Shown here: positions 33,396 to 44,850 of the stretch, piece after piece
Position numbering within the stretch: position 1 is the stretch's first letter
Layout of the letters: each line of letters begins with the position of its first letter
Assembly (NCBI GenBank): GCA_031772625.1
Contig: CM062816.1
Span: 627,494,992 to 627,558,991, forward strand
From: Pinus tabuliformis
Taxonomy: Eukaryota > Streptophyta > Pinopsida > Pinales > Pinaceae
Reading direction: 5' to 3'
DNA: 64,000 nucleotides
Notes under the pieces: model-generated
Seen by the model: the letters and a program-made list of their open reading frames with translations, nothing else
Databases searched by the model: none
Told to the model about the DNA's origin: nothing
Program-made: the position numbers and the translations under genes

Positions 33396-34162
33396 CTCAA
33401 ATCTGGAAGTGCCTTCCCTCCACTCTTTGCTGGCATCTATGGCTTTCCAGGAATAAGTGTATCTTCAAAGGCCAAAAGCCAAATATAGGGACCATTCTAG
33501 CTAAGACATGGGGTCAAATTTCGGAAATGATAAGTGCAAATGGAGTACCAAGTATGGATCTAAACAGTTTGCAGCAAGAAGAAAAGGATTGGTATTGCAA
33601 AGTCCTCATTGAAGGCTCAGCGAGGAGTCAATCTCTAAAGAAGGGAGGAGGAAAAATCAGAGATTGGAAGCTTTGTGGGAACGACATGGAGATGGAGGAA
33701 TGGATCAAAACTCAAAGAAAACATATTCTCTTCTTTGATGGAGCTTCAAAGAACAACCCAGGAAGAGTTGGGGTAGGCGGTTTAATCCTGGACCCAAAAG
33801 GCGAGACAATAGCAACATATGAATGGGGGCTAGGTACAATGACTAACAACAGGGCAGAGGCATACAGCTTGTTAATGGGTACCAATATCCTCAAAAAATA
33901 TCAGTTAAAAGATCCTATATTAATTGGCAACTCGACAATTATAATAGGAGCAATGGCAGCAAGGAGAGACTTAAAAAATGTTGCATTAAATAAAATTAGA
34001 CAGTGAATTATGGACAACATAAAGAATTTGGGGAACGTTGTTTTTAAACATGTCCTCAGAATCCAAAATAAGGAGGCTGACTCACTGGCTAACAAGGCAA
34101 TGGACCAGAGAGCCGGAGTGGTGAAAGAAAACCAAGATATATATGAACAAGCAATCCCATAA
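33350..34162 (+). pseudogene. LINE ORF2, C-terminal RNase H domain
   Basis: A plant-type RNase H follows the RT: FFDGASKNNPGRVGVGGLI (first Asp), TNNRAEAYSLL (Glu), ILIGNSTIIIGAM where most relatives have Asp at the Asn, and NKEADSLANKA (last Asp). So one catalytic position is changed. A TGA at 34,004-34,006 precedes the last 50 residues in the same frame; ORF2 ends TAA at 34,160-34,162. RNase H domains are known in part of the plant L1 families and remove RNA from the hybrid. Confidence 0.85.
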
Positions 34163-34916
34163 TTCATCCCCTCAGGAGGACTGGTCTAAGGCTCAAAGTA
34201 TAGTTAATCACATCAAATCAATTGAATCAAGGAATCAAAATACGATCAAGCAGCAGGAGATACACCTGCACACAACAGGCAGAAAAATCTTAGTTAATCC
34301 TTCTCGAGCAGTGAAGAAAATCCTCATAATGAAGAAAAGGACGCATTGTGACTGGCACCAGAGCAGAAATCGTCTCCATGAACAGAACATAGCAGCTAAA
34401 GGTCATATCAGTCATGGCAGTGATCATTATGAACTGGATAAAAATTCGGGCAAGTGTGAAAGTCAGGTGGATATTCACGAGAAGGTCGAGAAGAGTCATG
34501 AGCTCAGCATGCTCAGACAAGTTTATAAAAAGAATCACAAGCACAGGAACCTCCATTATCAGAGACAGCACTGGGAAATAGAAGTTAGAGAGCATCGAAC
34601 TTCAAGCAAAAAAGAGCGCTTGGATTCTAAGGCTCAGGCGGGAGGCGTGCCAAGAGTGGTCATCAACTTAAGGATCAATTTCAACACGCAGGAGCTGAGT
34701 AGAGGTAAGCAAGTTGGTGAAATTATCAGAGGTAATAATCTCTGTAGAAATTGTTCTGTTAGGCAAGTTGATACTAACTGCAGGGTTGTCATTGTGTCAA
34801 GAGCATATTGGCCCCTCTTAATAGAGGCTTTGTTTCTCATCTTTTTGCAATCCACCCACCTCAGAACTCTTTCTTTTCAGCCCATAAATCTCAACCAGCC
34901 AAGCCCTTCTAAATAG
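34143..34916 (+). CDS. Open frame in the LINE 3' part, unknown protein A
   Basis: A 257-codon ATG frame overlaps the end of ORF2 by about 20 bases. The product is rich in Lys, His, Arg, Gln and Ser (HKHRNLHYQRQHW), basic over its first 190 residues, and ends in a hydrophobic stretch (WPLLIEALFLIFL). I recognise no domain. It has no stop over 770 bases inside an element whose ORF2 has several, which is odd. It may be an extra LINE ORF, a captured host piece, or chance in A-rich sequence. Confidence 0.35.
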   Translation: MNKQSHNSSPQEDWSKAQSIVNHIKSIESRNQNTIKQQEIHLHTTGRKILVNPSRAVKKILIMKKRTHCDWHQSRNRLHEQNIAAKGHISHGSDHYELDKNSGKCESQVDIHEKVEKSHELSMLRQVYKKNHKHRNLHYQRQHWEIEVREHRTSSKKERLDSKAQAGGVPRVVINLRINFNTQELSRGKQVGEIIRGNNLCRNCSVRQVDTNCRVVIVSRAYWPLLIEALFLIFLQSTHLRTLSFQPINLNQPSPSK

Positions 34917-35004
34917 ATTAACATGCCATTATTTTTGCAATCAGTGTGATCTCTCTATCCAGGCTTCTACCTCAATCATCCTTCATAGTTTCGCTATCAG
35001 CCCT

Positions 35005-35652
35005 TTGCAAAAAATCAGAGTAGTCACTATGATTTACTTTTGTTCATTTTCTTCAAACTTTACGTGCCCCCTCAGCAACCCTTCCATTTGTAATTTTCAG
35101 TCTATAAGATCTAAGCCCACCACTCCTTGTTTGCCCATTCCCCAGAAGCAGATCAGCAAAGTCTCCAGCACCAGCAAGAGAAAGCAGTCTTATTGGCATA
35201 CTGAAAGGAACTCTTCAAAAGAAAAGAAGAGAGACCAAAGCAATCTACTAGAAGGCCATCATAAAATAAAGCACAGAAGCTCTCAGCCAAAAACCAGAGA
35301 TCAAAAGAGTAATATAGTTGACAGGCCAGCAAAGATGTCTTGCAATCCTTTAGAAAAAGTGGAAAAAAATGAAAGTTGTGCAATGTGTCGTGCCAACAGA
35401 TTCATGATAGGTCGATTTATTCAAACACTCAAAGATCTTCGTTCAGAGATGAAGAGCATAAATAACTACAAACAAATTGAAATTGAAAAACAAAAAGCAG
35501 AGATTGAAGAGTTGAAGGACAAGTGCAAGCATCTTGAGGATGCAGTGGACTACATCAACTCTCTGAACCAAAGCGAGCAGGGTGAAGCTTCCTCCAGATA
35601 CAGTAAAAAGAAGGGACAACACCCAGAGGAATCTGTGAATCAATTTTGGTGA
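35005..35652 (+). CDS. Open frame in the LINE 3' part, unknown coiled-coil protein B
   Basis: A 215-codon ATG frame follows frame A by 90 bases. The first third is Ser/Thr/Pro-rich, the middle is basic (KEKKRDQ), a CAMCRAN pair of Cys lies near residue 125, and residues about 135-190 form a heptad-like coiled coil (IEIEKQKAEIEELKDKCKHL). A coiled coil is common in LINE ORF1-like proteins, but here it lies at the wrong end. No family recognised. Confidence 0.35.
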   Translation: MQKIRVVTMIYFCSFSSNFTCPLSNPSICNFQSIRSKPTTPCLPIPQKQISKVSSTSKRKQSYWHTERNSSKEKKRDQSNLLEGHHKIKHRSSQPKTRDQKSNIVDRPAKMSCNPLEKVEKNESCAMCRANRFMIGRFIQTLKDLRSEMKSINNYKQIEIEKQKAEIEELKDKCKHLEDAVDYINSLNQSEQGEASSRYSKKKGQHPEESVNQFW

Positions 35653-35895
35653 TCTTCATGCTTTCTCCTTCAAATGCTTTGTAAATTTTGCTTGTTGCTT
35701 GGGCAGTTTGTCAGACAGTATGTGTTTTTAAATTTTCAGTACTTTAGAAACAAGGTCTCACATGAAGAGGTAGGGACTGCGTTCCCCTTTTGCTCCTCCA
35801 GTAAAGACCTTTTGCAATCAGAATGTAATAGGACTTAGTCCTTCTTATGTTCATTTTATAATATAACAGTAATTGACCATGTTAAAGAAAAAAAA
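35653..35895 (+). other. LINE 3' untranslated region and A-rich tail
   Basis: T-rich sequence with GTAATAGGACTTAGTCC and TTATAATATAACAG near 35,830-35,870, then AAAGAAAAAAAA. This resembles the GTAATGGATTTAGTCCC 3' ends of plant L1 copies. Confidence 0.7.
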
Positions 35896-35899
35896 TACA

Positions 35900-37033
35900 A
35901 ATATGATCATCATAGTGAATGACAGTCGAATTTAGCTCCTGATAAAAATCCCAACAATGAGTTTCCGAAGTCAAATATCCTTGCATGTCGCCATACTGAC
36001 AACAATTTACTCATCCTCTATAGAACCCAAGGAAACTAACCTCTATTTCTAACTGTAAAAAGAGACTATTCCTGATCCCAAAATGAAACTACACCCAAAA
36101 GTGCTCTTCATATCAATTGTATTGCCTATGCAATCCACATCAGTGTACGCCTCCAATTTCACTCCATCCTGCTGAGTGTAACAAAACCCATACCCAATTG
36201 TGCCTAAAAAAGTATATAATAACATCCTTTATGGCTACCCAATGCACTTTCTTAGGCTCTAATGTAAACTGACAAAGTGTGTTCACTACAAAACAAATGT
36301 TTGGTCCGATGTTGAATAAACACGTGAGAGAGCCAATCAATTATCTATACAAGGTAGGGTCCGCTGCCTTTGATATAGAAGTGTTGATATTCTTCCAGTT
36401 CATCACAAGAGGTGTACCCATCGGTCTAGAGTCCTCCATACTAAAATGATTCAAGATCCCAACTGTGTTTTTCCCTTGTCTCTTCATGTATGAAATAATC
36501 CCACAATCTATCCCAATTGGGAAAATTTCCCTGTGGAACAATCCCGTCAACCAAGACATCCCATTTCGGAGGAAAACCACTCAAGGCTAATCTAAACAAC
36601 TCTTCACTATTATTAGTTTCCCCCACTGTTTCCAAATCATTTCTTGTTTGAGTGATCTTGGTCAGGTATGATGCAACTGTGTCAATTTAAGAAATCTTAG
36701 TATTTCCTCGTTTCTCTTTTTCAACACCATTTTTATATTTTGGTTTGCACTTTGGTATAACTTGATTAAGGATGCCCACATCTCAAAGGCATTCTTCTTC
36801 CCTGTTACATGAGGTATAATATGGTATTTAATGGAATCCAAAATTATTCTCTTGGCCTTCACATTCCTTTTATTAAAATCAACCAACTAAGTAGGATCTG
36901 TAGGAATAATGATGAACTTCTCTACAATATTTGACAACTCTTGCTCCTTAAACAATAGAAAAAACTACTCCTTCCACAGGCTAAGTTTTCCTACCCCATC
37001 CAACCTATCCTCGTAACACAACGTAGTAGCCAT
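35900..37033 (-). pseudogene. Copia relic: gag and RT/RNase H parts
   Basis: Minus-strand gag starts at an ATG at 37,033 (MATTLCYEDRLDG). It holds UBN2-type wording: YHIIPHVTGKKNAFEMWASL, IKLYQSANQN, LALSGFPPKWDV and NFPNWDRLWDYFI. RT-end wording follows: SRPMGTPL, AADPTLYRQLIGSLTCL, FTLEPKKVHWVA. Both are typical Ty1/copia. The order is right for one element read on the minus strand. It is broken and reduced. Confidence 0.75.
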
Positions 37034-37900
37034 CAATAACCCAACTAACAAATATTAACTCAATCCCTTCCACTCCTTGCAATTTGTTCTTAACATGCCT
37101 CTTGACCCCTATATCTTTTGATTTATTGTTATCATTATTATTGTTATTGTTGTTGTTAATTTCCTACTTGACCAAAAAAGAGAAACTATTAGTCCTTGCA
37201 CCCTACAAATTGTGGCTTAATTGTTACGCTTTTCGTGTGGGCCCAATATCCTTGGTGCATGTAGCCATGATACTCTCTCAGATTCACTTGGCCTACGACT
37301 TTGCTTAATCAAACTCCCCATGCACTAGGAGCCTCGTCCCCTTGCCACTTGGTATCCCCGTGTTTTGTTGCCTTTCCCACTACCATGTGTCCCTTGGCTG
37401 TTGCGGGATTGGTCTTATGGCCTATGTCTAGTGTCTACTAGTGTTAGGAACTACAATAACACTGACCTTAGGAGGAGGAGAATCATGATACTATAGTGTG
37501 CTAGGTCCGAGGAAGGTGCAAGGAGTAGCCAAGGAGATAGATACAAATCAACAAAGGAAGATCAAAGGAAATATATAAAGTTTGATCAGATAAATAAATC
37601 CAGGTTTATTGTTGTGTATGTAATTCCTTAATTGGGCCATTATCCCAAGATGGGAGTCCAAGTAGGTTCTGAATTTTGATTAGCAAAGAATCGATTTTTT
37701 GGGTAGAAATATGTTTGTACTTCATGTAATTCATATCGTAATTTGCTTCCATTGAATTTTATGTGTTAGGAACTTAGTGGTACATTTGTTTAGTAATTAA
37801 TTTACTGGAATTAAAAATTAGGTGTTGGGCTTGGGTAAATTATAACATAGAAACCATCCTCATCAAAAAAAAGACTCAGTTGGAAAGACGTCCAAATAAA
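37034..37900. other. Stretch between copia gag and chromovirus gag
   Basis: Holds an ATT/GTT-rich run (37,126-37,160) and no recognised gene. Upstream of copia gag on the minus strand one expects the copia leader and 5' LTR, so its ends probably lie here, but I could not place them. Confidence 0.35.
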
Positions 37901-38464
37901 ATTCCTTGGATTGGATGGATGCCCTCAGGAGCTTGAGATTTGAACGAAGCTACAAAGCAAACAATGAAAATATTTTCAAAGCCCAAGAGAGGCAAGGATA
38001 GGTGAAAGCAGTGATCTTGTATAGCTTATCAGATTTGCAAAGAAAAAATTAGCACAACCCTAGTGCCAAATATTTGGACATGCATAAATCCCAACAAACC
38101 CAATAGGAAATTTAGAAGTATGGATTGGAAACCAACAGGTCATAAGGAAACAATTCAAAGAAGATGCACAAACAGTCAAGTGAAGACATAATGGGAGGAA
38201 AATCTACACTTAGAAATCCATAAAGAGATACAAACAACCATGATCAATTATCAAGTGCCACAACTAGGACTATAAGACATGACCAACAAAGGAGGAGTGA
38301 GAAAAGGATAAAGTTCGGATAATATAAGAAAGCAAAGCCTCCTGCCTTCAATGGAGAAATTAAGAAGAGCGAAGGATCAGAAGCCTCACTGTTGGGCTTG
38401 AAGAAGTACTTAAGAGTCGATGACTATTATGAGAATGTGAAGGACAAGGTGGACATTTTAAAAT
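37900..38464 (+). pseudogene. gag: Chromovirus gag, left part
   Basis: Plus-strand wording near 38,335-38,464 (FNGEIKKSEGSEAS, KKYLRVDDYYENVK) is the start of a chromovirus Gag domain. The minus-strand gypsy element begins at 38,465, and matching Gag sequence resumes at 48,722. Fossil and broken. Confidence 0.55.
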
Positions 38465-41400
38465 TGATTCGTAAATTGTCGTAGATATTCCACTCAACAT
38501 TTCATCAAAACAAATTTGATAAAACTATATTTAAAAATATGAAATCTACACTCTTAGGGTTTTATTTTCCATTACATTTCCGAATATGTAGATTATGGTT
38601 AATTATGTATACATGCAGATTAAAATTATGCAGAAAATAGAGAACGGTGAAATAAAAACTCACAAACCACGATTGACACAAGATATGACCTAGGAAATCC
38701 ATTAGAGAGAAAACCCAAGTGGAAGGTGAGGTTGCTCTACTCTCTTTCTCTGAATAGAAAATGGTTGTGAGTAAAAGACGTATGTCATGTGGCCTATAGG
38801 ATACTACAATGCAAAAATCCTCTCTGTGTGCTCTATCTCCTATCCCTCTCGGTTATTTTTTCTCATCTATGGAACAAATGCACTCGAAATAAAGAAACCC
38901 CTTTTCCTTTTAGTGGCCCGAGTATAACACAACCCGATGGCCTATTAGTGGTTAGGTTTGACTACCTCAACTCTTAAACAGAGTTACAATATGGAATCTT
39001 ATATATTATTATTCATAATAATCATGTGGCTAGCCCCTTTTCCATGAATAATGGGGGTTTGCATGGCATCCTCTCAAATTATGGTGGTGAAAATAGGAAG
39101 GGAGATTTCTAAGTGGCATAACTTTTGCATACAAACTTCGATTAGGGTGATTCTTGTGTTGTTGGAAAGGTCTCTATGTGTAGAATATAAAAAAAAGCGT
39201 GGCACTAAAGAAATAATTATTTTGTTATATTTGTGTTGTCACTGATGGCAAAGGCAAAGCATTGATATCCAAGGCAAAGAAGACGATGGCAAAGGTGTTA
39301 CAAGGCTCAAATGTTTCAAAGCAAATTGATGAGGTAATTGGTAATGGTGCAGAGACTTTGGATCTATTTTTTTATATAAAAATTCTCCTCAAATGCATAT
39401 GAAACCAACTTATATGGATAGAGATCTGAAATATATTTCCAGTGGTATGTGGAAGTCCATAAATGACCTCCGGGATCCAAAGTTAGAGCTAGTGAAAGTT
39501 AGGGACCCAAAAGTCAAAGTTTGCAGAGCTAAGTGGATGGAGGACCCTTGGTGTGTGTTATGTTTAGCGCATTGCCAAATTTAGTGGAACAATTAATGGA
39601 GTGGTCAAACAAAGCTTCAAGCGTACGTGGAGCACATAACATAGTAGCGGAAAGACTTTCTATTGGCCCATTGGTGGAGCCCATATACAACTCATCCCGA
39701 CATAATACCTCTGATAGTTTTCGTAGAGTGCACAAAAGAGGCAAGTGGGATGACACAAGCCAGAGTTAAACAACGTATAAGTTCACGATCAAATATTTCA
39801 CCACACATTCCACCATGCATTATAAGGGTTTCCAATAAGTCCAGTAACAAGAGGTTTACCGCGCCTAGGGGTGTTGGAATGGGTGGTTTTCCCATACAGT
39901 CGATTGTTAGATCAACAACAGAGGTTCATTCTCACACTCCCCCACCCCCCTCTTAATATGACAAATAATATAACAAGGTTGTCAAAACTGATGGGTTTGT
40001 CCACAAACTGGTTTCCCAAAAGGCTAAGCAACATGGCACAAGGAGAAATGATCAAGACCCTTAGAATATTTATAAAGAAGTTGAACAAAAAACCAGGTTG
40101 TGGGAACCCTTTCTCTCTCTAAACACATGGCAACAAATTATTATCCGGATGGTGGAGCCCATGACAGCTCATCCCGTTGGGTCAATCCTGGAAGTTAAAA
40201 GAGCACACTGAAGTTAATTACCGAGATGGTTTAAGCGGGTTACGTGGAAACATATGAATGGTCAACGATAGTGTCAACATAAGGCCAATGAGAGGTGGAC
40301 ATGTGTCATGCAGATTTGAGGGTTTTAGGTACCCGAATGGGTCATTTCTAGGGGACATGTGTCACCACTCTAGAGGCACGAGGTGTTCCTAATGAAAACA
40401 ACATGACGTCATACCATAGGTAGGACCTTGGAAGGTTTTGGAATGACACACAGAGAAAGCGTCGAGCTTACTGCGCGTCGGGATGATGTGGTTGTTGTTA
40501 GAGCCAACTCAGCCTGGAACTGGTTGTGATTGGGAAAAGATGCAATGGAAAACCCGATCAGGACACATTATCCCTGCGACATGACATGAGAAAAATAGAA
40601 GAGCGCAGAGGAAGCAATGTGGTGACAAGGTTGTGAGACACATCAACATTGACAAGTTGATAAAGGAAACCAATGGAAAAGAAAGCGAGTGGCCCCATGG
40701 GACAGTTCATCCCGTCCACATGGCCCTGGAAGGAATTAAGGAAACAAACATAAAATCATTGGGATAAAGGTGTCAAGAACTAAGCACCAACACTTGGTCC
40801 CGTGCAATAAGAAAACGATAAGCACAAAGCAGTTTATAAGGGAAATAAGCCCTTGAGGCTTAAAAGGAACAAAATCTCACAGTTAAGTGCCAAAAGGCTA
40901 AAGAAATGGTCATAATGCTTGTCCTTATGAGCACAAAAGGGATAGAGTGTTGACATTAGGGGCTAAAAGACAATATATATGGTGGCATGGACGAGTTAGG
41001 TGGAATTTTTGGCATTTTTTCCAAAATTAGAACTAGAGTTAAAAGTCTTGCTAAACCTTGATAAACTGCAAGAATAAAGTAAAATTAGCAGATTTGATCA
41101 ATTTAACTTGCGGAAATAGGTGATCAAGGTCTAATAACTTGAAGAGAATATTTAGAATACTGAAATGAATAGGACAAAGGCAAGAATTAAAGACTCGTGC
41201 AAGGATCTAAGTGAAGTTAACTAAAAAGCACAAAGCCAAAATCTCAAGCCAAAGTCTTTATAAGCATAATTGGTTGAGGAATTCCAGAAGACTTTGTGCA
41301 AGACTTGTGTGTGAGCAATTGTGGGTAGAGCGAGTTGGATTGATGTTGGTGTTTGATGGTGGAAATCTTAGTGATCATAAGTGTTTGATGGTGTTGGTCA

Positions 41401-42006
41401 AATTAATACATTTTTGAGATGACATTCATGGTTCTAGTGTGAAAATGGATGAAAAATGAATCATTGATGTCAAGCAAGTTGTAGCTTGGAGATCAGGGGT
41501 TGTAGCTTCTTCTAGTAGGTGCAAGTAAATATTTGGGGTTGTAGCTCAATTCATTTGTGGCTGATAAATTAGGGAGTTGTAACTTCTTGCTTGTCATAGC
41601 TAGAGAATTTTGTAAAAGCAAGTTGTGGCTTGCCTTATGAAGGAATTGAAGAACAATTTGAATAATTTGTGTGTTCCTTGTTTTACTCACATTATTTATT
41701 GTGATGCTCATATGTATTAATTGTTGAAGTATTTCTTGGTGTCCTAATATCATTACAAGTGAAAGAAAGTTTTAAAATTCCTACAATACTGATTCAACCC
41801 CCTCTTAGTATTGACCTAGTTTCTAATAGTTTTACTCCCAAAAAAAAGTTGTTTGATGCCTCAAAAAGCTACGAGAAGGTTTCAAACCCCAATTTTCCAG
41901 ACTGAGCCTTACCGTAAAAATGGTCCTCTGAGTTGATTCCTCCACTTTTTCCATTCTAAAATCATCGAGATGGATGAAAAACAATATAATGATCCAATAT
42001 GGATCA
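38465..42006 (-). repeat. 3' LTR of the minus-strand gypsy element, split by an insertion
   Basis: The parts 38,465-39,216 and 41,825-42,006 match 47,790-48,721 in order, e.g. GATATTCCACT, CTCACAAACCACGATTG, TTGTTGGAAAGG, GAGTTGATTCCTCCACTTTTTCC. A purine-rich GGGAGGTG (minus strand) at 42,007-42,014 is the polypurine tract next to it. Confidence 0.85.
39217..41824. mobile_element. 2.6-kb LTR-like insertion in the 3' LTR
   Basis: This block is absent from the sister LTR, so its limits come from the comparison; short AATA/AATAG wording at both edges could be a worn target duplication. Its right end (CTGATTCAACCCCCTCTTAG) is like the ends of many long plant LTRs and its left part has TGTTGTCACTGATGGCAAAG, like their starts. 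It is thus probably a worn, long solo LTR, plus orientation. A motif with CTCATCCCG recurs three times inside (39,673, 40,151, 40,689). No gene seen; frames of up to 97 codons look like chance. Confidence 0.6.
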
Positions 42007-42207
42007 CACCTCCCCATTTTGGGAGGTTTTTGGTCCCCAAAAGCTTCTATTGAATGAGGTGAGGAAAATTTTCCCTCACCTTTTCTCGGGTGTACCATTT
42101 AACTTTGCCTAGAAGTTGTCTTTTCAAACCAATCTTCCAAAGGTCATGCTACCCCTATCTTGCAGTTCTAGACCTCTTTTGCAAAATTGTATACTCTTTC
42201 AACTTTA

Positions 42208-42297
42208 CCTCTGAATGTGGAGCCAAATCCTCCATATAAGGTAGGACCTATTCCTCTGAATGTGGAGCCAAATCCTCCATATAAGGTAGGACCTATT
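42208..42297. repeat. Perfect 45-bp tandem duplication
   Basis: 42,208-42,252 and 42,253-42,297 are identical (CCTCTGAATGTGGAGCC... to ...GGACCTATT). In the minus-strand element this is near the end of the integrase region. Being perfect amid old sequence, it is recent. Confidence 0.92.
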
Positions 42298-42449
42298 CCT
42301 CTTCCTGATCGAGCATGGAAGACTCGTAGAGCTTCACATTCTCCACATCCACAACCGAGTAAATTCACATGAATGGGGATAGAGTAAATCTATAAGGATT
42401 ATTTCCCACCTTTCCTAGTATCTCAAAGGGACAATATTTCAAAACCTTG

Positions 42450-43500
42450 ATTTTCCACTTATTTTCTTACTAGGACTCTGTAGTCTCTCGTCGTTCAACT
42501 ATAACCACACTCTGTCTACCACCTTGAACGACTTCTTTGTTATGTGTTGATCATGCTTAGCCTTGTATTTTTCATGTGATTTCTATAGTGTCTATAATAT
42601 CTGTATATAGATCTACTTAGTCTTCTCAATAAAATTTTCAACCCTCGAAGCATCCCCTATAAGATCCTCCCTCACTCCTCCTTGGTGCCCATATATAATA
42701 TCTAAAGGTGAAGGCAACAATATCCGAAACAAATTTCAAATGGGTACTTAACAATAGAAGCGTGGACTGCTCTATTGTAATATTGATGTATATATACCAA
42801 ATTTTCATCCTAGGTCTTCATATGCTTTTGATTATAACCCTGAAAAGATACACCTAAGTCTTGTTGACCTCTTCAACTTTTTTGTAGACCTCTTCAACTT
42901 TGTGTCCATCTTCTCCCACAATGTAGTCCAAAATGAACTAAGAAATGTTATGTCCTTGTTTGAAATGATGCTCCTTAGTATCCCAAAGTGCACCCATACC
43001 TATCTAAAGAACAAGTTTGTTTATTCTTGCCTTTTGATGGTTTTTTTACGAGGCATCAAAACACACATCTTATTGAACCTATAAACTACCAAAAACAGGG
43101 AATCATGCCCTTCCTGTTTGTTGGTAAACCTACCACAAAATCCATGGAAATGCTTTCCTAAGGACGAGTGGGTATGGGTAAGGGATGATATATAGCATGC
43201 TTCCTATTATTAGGCTTGATGGTACAACAAAGCATGCATCCTCTTATGAACCTAGCCACATGTTCTTACATTTTGGTCTAATGCACATACCTCTGCACGT
43301 TTTCCACTATCTTCCCTACACCAAAGTGCCCTGCAACCTTGGAGGTGTGAGCCTCTTTGATTAGCTACAAATTCTCACCTTTAGGAACACACAACTTATA
43401 TATCCGGTACAGTAACTCATCCTAAAGATGGTAGTCAATGGTGTTGTCACCATCATGCACACGACTTTGGTCTCGCAACTACTAAAACACCTCCTTGAAT
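42450..43500 (-). pseudogene. Integrase region of the minus-strand gypsy element
   Basis: Minus-strand wording near 42,510-42,570 (AKHDQHITKKSFKVVDRVW) is the usual end of a Ty3/gypsy integrase, and HHCC-like wording lies near 43,250-43,370. Heavily decayed and broken. Confidence 0.6.
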
Positions 43501-43649
43501 TCCTCATCCTCCAAATATGCCTCTCTATATGCATCATGGGTGAATTAATTCATGTGCATCAGAGTTCCCAAAGTTGTGATCTTTGATGTGGGTGGCATTA
43601 AGAGCATGTAGTCCAACTTGTTTGTGTTACCCTTTTTATACTTGATAAC

Positions 43650-44850
43650 TAAATGAAACTACTATATAAACCCCATCCAATTGTAATGCTTAATCCATTG
43701 TAGCTTACTCTATGCCTGCAGGTATCATATTGGCTAGTGATATGTGTGGATTATTGTCTCCTTTACCATTAGATAGTGCTTCCACTTCTTCACAACTTAC
43801 ACTAGGGCATAGAGATTGTTGTCGTAGGTAGGGTAGTTAAGAACTACCCCATGAAATACTTCAAAATGATAACATATAGGTCTTCCTCCCTGCATCAAGA
43901 CAACTACCATAACATACTCACTCGCATTTGTATCCACTTAAAAGGGTTGTTGTAAGTTTGGTAATGCCAAAACTGGTGCTTGACTTATCTTTTTCTTTAG
44001 ATCCTCAAAGGCTCTCTGCTAACCCTTTCCCCACTGGAAACTCTTGCCACTTGATTTTATGGTGCGGATTCGTGTTGCTACTGCTAAAAATGAGGCTATA
44101 AATATCCTTAGGTACTTGTCTCCCCAAAAAAACTCCTAACCTCAAAAACATTAGTAGGAACCAACCATTTCATGATGGTCTCCAACTTCGTAAGATCTAT
44201 CTTCAACTCTCCTCCACCTATCACATACATTAGATACACCAAAGACCACTATGCAAACTCACTCTTCTTCAGATTTTCTAGCATCTAGCGCTTCTTTAAT
44301 GTCTCCAACACCTGCGTCAAATGTGATATGCGCTCTTCCTAGGTAGAACGATATACTAGTATATCATTCAAATAGACAATAACAAATGAATCTATAAAAG
44401 GGTGCAATATATCATTCATTAATCTCATAAATATAGTTGATGCAACACATAGGTTGAATGGAATGACTAACCACTCATGCAGACCTTGCTTGGTTTTGGA
44501 AGTGGTCTTCCAGGTATCATCTTCTTTGGCTTGAAGTTGGTGATATCCAAAATTTAAGTCCAACTTGGTGAAGTAGTTTTCTTGTTGTAACTGATCCAAC
44601 ATATCATCTATATTGGGCAGGGGTGTACTTGTTCTTGAGCGTGATTTTATTCAATGCCCTATAATCAATACACATCCACCAAGTCCCATCCTTCTTTGGC
44701 ACAATGATGATGGGTGACCCACATGTTGATGCACTCGGTCAAGTGACACCCTGTTCCAGTATCTTCTCCAACTATTTCGTCACCTCACTTGCTTCTATAA
44801 AACACTCTATACAACCTATTGTTTGGAAACCGAGAGTCCGACAATAGCTA
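43650..44850 (-). pseudogene. pol: RT and RNase H region of the minus-strand gypsy element
   Basis: The segment 44,339-44,602 holds YFTKLDLNFGYHQL, then GLHEWLVIPFNLC, TIFMRLMNDIL and LNDILVYR, the RT core. RNase H wording lies near 43,870-43,960 (EVDTNASEYVMVVVLMQGGR). Ty3/gypsy pol; broken. Confidence 0.8.

Larger units (their letters stand above)
28560..35895 (+). mobile_element. L1-type LINE retrotransposon, nearly full length (about 7.3 kb)
   Basis: A GC-rich 5' region (about 28,560-28,750), ORF1 (DUF4283 plus CCHC), ORF2 (endonuclease, RT, RNase H), a 1.7-kb 3' part and a short A-rich tail (AAAGAAAAAAAA, about 35,884-35,895). No LTRs. It lies inside the copia relic, since copia sequence flanks it. 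I did not find a clear target duplication. Damage is moderate: at least three frame changes and about five in-frame stops. Confidence 0.88.
27050..37500 (-). mobile_element. Ty1/copia relic, minus strand, split by a LINE
   Basis: Copia wording on the minus strand lies on both sides of the LINE: the RNase H end at 28,150-28,540 and RT/RNase H plus gag at 35,900-37,033. It is inserted in the 5' part of the chromovirus. Much of it is gone and what remains is broken. Its outer ends are estimates; I did not find two matching LTRs. The stretch 27,050-28,140 is AT-rich with a short GT run near 27,292 and probably holds its 3' LTR. Confidence 0.6.

Noticed and set aside
39393-40122. Possible gene in the 2.6-kb insertion
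   Set aside because: Overlapping short frames on both strands, no motif, and the block is bounded by comparison with the sister LTR as a noncoding LTR-like insertion.
42187-42372. 61-codon plus-strand frame over the 45-bp duplication
   Set aside because: The 45-bp unit is a multiple of three, so both copies stay open by construction; the region belongs to a minus-strand element.
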